Source: Sphingobacterium thalpophilum
GTDB taxonomy: Bacteria > Bacteroidota > Bacteroidia > Flavobacteriales > Flavobacteriaceae
Assembly (NCBI GenBank): GCA_943325255.2
Contig: CALPOS020000097.1
Coordinates: forward strand, 1 to 7,824
Direction of reading: 5' to 3'
Length of the DNA: 7,824 nucleotides
This document shows, in pieces, positions 6,481 through 7,824 of the stretch. A model generated the notes under the pieces. That model saw only the letters and a list, made by a program, of their open reading frames with translations. It was not told where the DNA came from and searched no databases. Made by a program: the position numbers and the translations under genes. The first letter of the stretch is position 1. Each line of letters begins with the position of its first letter.

Positions 6481-7551
6481 TTAGGATTGGGATAGATTCG
6501 TTTGCTCTAAAGCTGTAATGCCTTTTTGCAAGTGACTCACATGTTTAAACCCCAATTTTAGGATGTAATTTGCAGCCAATTGACTTTTGTTTCCGTATTG
6601 ACAAAGTAAAATTATTTTCTGGTTTTTATCGACCTTTTCCAAGTATTTTTCCAATTGATCGATAGGAACTTTTTGAATGTTTGGCAGATTTAACTCTGGT
6701 TCTTCGAAATCTTCTCGAAGATCGATGATAACATTTTCTGTGTTTTCGATGGCGGAAAGAAAAGCATCTGCGTCCATAGCATTAACTTCTTTAGGCTGCG
6801 TTTGTTTTCGGAGCGCTAAGCCAATTTGGAGTCCATGTTGAATTTCCAGCGCGTTTTTCTTTATGGAAATCGTCTGCGATGACGCTTGCAATCCGTCATA
6901 CAACCACAATTTTCCACTCAAAACTGCTCCAATTCCAAGTATAATTTTCAGCACTTCATTCGCTTGCATTACACCTAATAGATTGGGAATAACTCCTAGA
7001 ACGCCTGCGTCATCGCAAGAAATACTGTCGAGATTTGCTTTTTCTGGAAACAGACAACGGTAGGTTGGTCCGTTTTGATAATTGAAAACCGACAACTGGC
7101 CTTCGAACTGATGAATCGACGCATAGACCATCGGCATTCCTTTGGCCAAAGCCACGTCATTGATTAGATATCTTGTTGGTAAATTATCCGTACAATCGAC
7201 GATAATTTGAAATCCATCGACTATTTCAAAAGAATTGTTGCGATTGAAATCGCTGGTGAACGGAATGACCTTTATGTTTGGATTCTGGTTAATGACACTC
7301 GCCGCCGCCGCCGAAGCTTTGCTTTTCCCGCAATCGGAATTACGATATAAAAATTGACGGTTCAAATTGGATTCTTCCACCAAATCTCCGTCAACAACAC
7401 CAATAGTACCCACGCCAGCTGCCGCCAAGTTCTGTAAAACTGGACATCCCAATCCGCCAGCGCCAACCACCAATACTTTCGCATCAGTCAATTTTTGTTG
7501 ACCTGTAATTCCAATTTCTGATAGTGCGATTTGACGTTGATAGCGATTCAT
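6481..7551 (-). CDS. moeB: MoeB/ThiF-type MoaD adenylyltransferase with C-terminal rhodanese domain
   Basis: A 356-residue E1-like enzyme that should adenylylate the C-terminal glycine of MoaD and, through its rhodanese domain, supply sulfur to form the thiocarboxylate, as in eukaryotic MOCS3/Uba4. The N-terminal domain has RYQRQI, the ATP loop GAGGLG (30-35), DGDLVEESNLNRQFLY (54-69), DCTDN (119-123) and the active-site Cys179 in SCDDAG. The rhodanese domain, about 258-350, has Asp277 in IDLRE and the catalytic Cys317 in LLCQYGNKS. Two CxxC zinc motifs are usual in MoeB; here CYRC reads TYRC (Cys166 only) and the second CxxC is missing. I chose the ATG at 7551 over a TTG at 7590 because MNRYQRQI is the normal start and the longer form runs into moaD. 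It begins 7 bp after moaD and ends 1 bp before moaE. ThiF is the alternative family, but context favours MoaD as partner. Confidence 0.93.
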   Translation of the reverse strand: MNRYQRQIALSEIGITGQQKLTDAKVLVVGAGGLGCPVLQNLAAAGVGTIGVVDGDLVEESNLNRQFLYRNSDCGKSKASAAAASVINQNPNIKVIPFTSDFNRNNSFEIVDGFQIIVDCTDNLPTRYLINDVALAKGMPMVYASIHQFEGQLSVFNYQNGPTYRCLFPEKANLDSISCDDAGVLGVIPNLLGVMQANEVLKIILGIGAVLSGKLWLYDGLQASSQTISIKKNALEIQHGLQIGLALRKQTQPKEVNAMDADAFLSAIENTENVIIDLREDFEEPELNLPNIQKVPIDQLEKYLEKVDKNQKIILLCQYGNKSQLAANYILKLGFKHVSHLQKGITALEQTNLSQS

Positions 7552-7558
7552 AATTAAT

Positions 7559-7801
7559 TTATCCTCCCGCAAAAGGTGGCAGTAATGCAATTTCGTCCAG
7601 ATTATTTACTAAAGTAATTCCTTGAATTAACTTTTGATTGATTGCAAAGGAATATGTCGTTTTTGTCAATTCAGGATAGTTTTCGTGCAATCTCGTTTGG
7701 ACTTCCAACAAAGTTATCGAATTACCTTCAAAGAAAACCACTTCGTCTTTCTTTTTGGTATGATCGGCTACTAAACCAAAATACTTCAATTTGATTTGCA
7801 T
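7559..7801 (-). CDS. moaD: Molybdopterin synthase sulfur carrier subunit MoaD
   Basis: An 80-residue ubiquitin-fold protein ending in Phe-Ala-Gly-Gly. The terminal Gly-Gly is the sulfur-carrying tail: adenylylated by MoeB, then converted to a thiocarboxylate and inserted into the MoaE active site. The start MQIKLKYFGLVAD and the end LDEIALLPPFAGG match the family, as does the length of about 80. It is the first Moco gene visible and is followed 7 bp later by its activating enzyme, the classic pairing. ThiS is an alternative small carrier, but ALLPP(F/V)xGG and the neighbours moeB and moaE point to MoaD. The start is the only ATG near the terminus, with an A-rich stretch just upstream. The operon may begin here or upstream, outside the window. 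Confidence 0.95.
   Translation of the reverse strand: MQIKLKYFGLVADHTKKKDEVVFFEGNSITLLEVQTRLHENYPELTKTTYSFAINQKLIQGITLVNNLDEIALLPPFAGG
7562..7567 (-). promoter_or_regulatory. GGAGGA: MoaD Gly-Gly codons doubling as a possible ribosome binding site for moeB
   Basis: The last two sense codons of moaD are GGA GGA, giving the obligatory Gly-Gly tail, and they form a Shine-Dalgarno-like GGAGGA. The moeB ATG follows GGAGG after 11 bases, slightly longer than the usual 5-9. Bacteroidota rarely rely on Shine-Dalgarno pairing, so the match may come only from the protein constraint. Confidence 0.35.
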
Positions 7802-7810
7802 TTTAAGTGG

Positions 7811-7824
7811 TGTAAAGTTTTACA
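7811..7824. promoter_or_regulatory. Short palindrome TGTAAA-N2-TTTACA upstream of moaD
   Basis: A perfect inverted repeat with 6-bp arms and a 2-bp centre ends at the window edge, 9 bp upstream of the moaD start codon. Its symmetry is what a small dimeric regulator would bind, but it is A/T-rich, touches the edge, and may simply be the end of a larger structure or chance. No TAnnTTTG box is visible in the 23 bp upstream of moaD. Confidence 0.25.

Noticed and set aside
7303..7318. GCC repeat (Ala run) in moeB as a microsatellite
   Set aside because: Only four units encoding a short Ala stretch in the region after the nucleotide-binding loop; no sign of a functional repeat.
7552..7590. Longer MoeB start at TTG 7590
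   Set aside because: It would extend into moaD and add 13 residues before MNRYQRQI, the usual beginning of this family.

Overview
The window comes from an AT-rich genome, most likely a member of the Flavobacteriaceae (Bacteroidota). The pointers are a Bacteroidota-type promoter (TTG, 19 bp, TATATTTG), the lack of consistent Shine-Dalgarno sites, the MoaC/MoaB-type fusion, and intergenic hairpins built from short A/T-rich or CTTTGCG units of a kind I associate with Flavobacterium-like genomes. The assignment is inference from the sequence; no ribosomal or other marker gene is present. All eight genes lie on the minus strand, so transcription runs from high to low coordinates.

Region 7824 to 4121 is a very compact molybdenum cofactor (Moco) operon in the order moaD - moeB (with rhodanese domain) - moaE - moaCB (MoaC fused to a MogA/MoaB domain) - moaA. 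Junctions are +7, +1, 0 and -11 bp. Together these make cyclic pyranopterin monophosphate from GTP (MoaA, MoaC), charge MoaD with a C-terminal thiocarboxylate (MoeB-rhodanese), build molybdopterin (MoaD/MoaE) and activate it by adenylylation (MogA-type domain). MoeA, which would insert molybdate, is not in the window.

Region 4120 to 3926 is intergenic. It holds a near-perfect 25-bp inverted repeat made of tandem CTTTGCGN 8-mers, then a good Bacteroidota promoter for the second operon.

Region 3925 to 181 is a ureide (purine ring catabolism) operon: allB (allantoinase) - alc (allantoicase) - puuD (membrane urate oxidase with its own C-terminal cytochrome c). The three genes overlap one another (19 bp, then 1 bp). 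PuuD oxidises urate; AllB and Alc turn allantoin into allantoate, then ureidoglycolate plus urea. The two enzymes between 5-hydroxyisourate and (S)-allantoin (UraH, UraD) are absent and probably lie outside.

Region 180 to 1 carries a second intergenic element, a nested inverted repeat of CATAGA units, just downstream of puuD.

The two operons make sense together. Xanthine dehydrogenase, which makes urate, is a molybdenum hydroxylase that needs the cofactor made by the first operon, so the window looks like the cofactor-supply and lower-pathway part of a purine-as-nitrogen-source locus. I see no new defence or mobile system. The points most worth following are the two 8-mer-based repeat elements, the non-ATG start and promoter of allB, the extended PuuD, and unusual residues in MoeB and MoaE.
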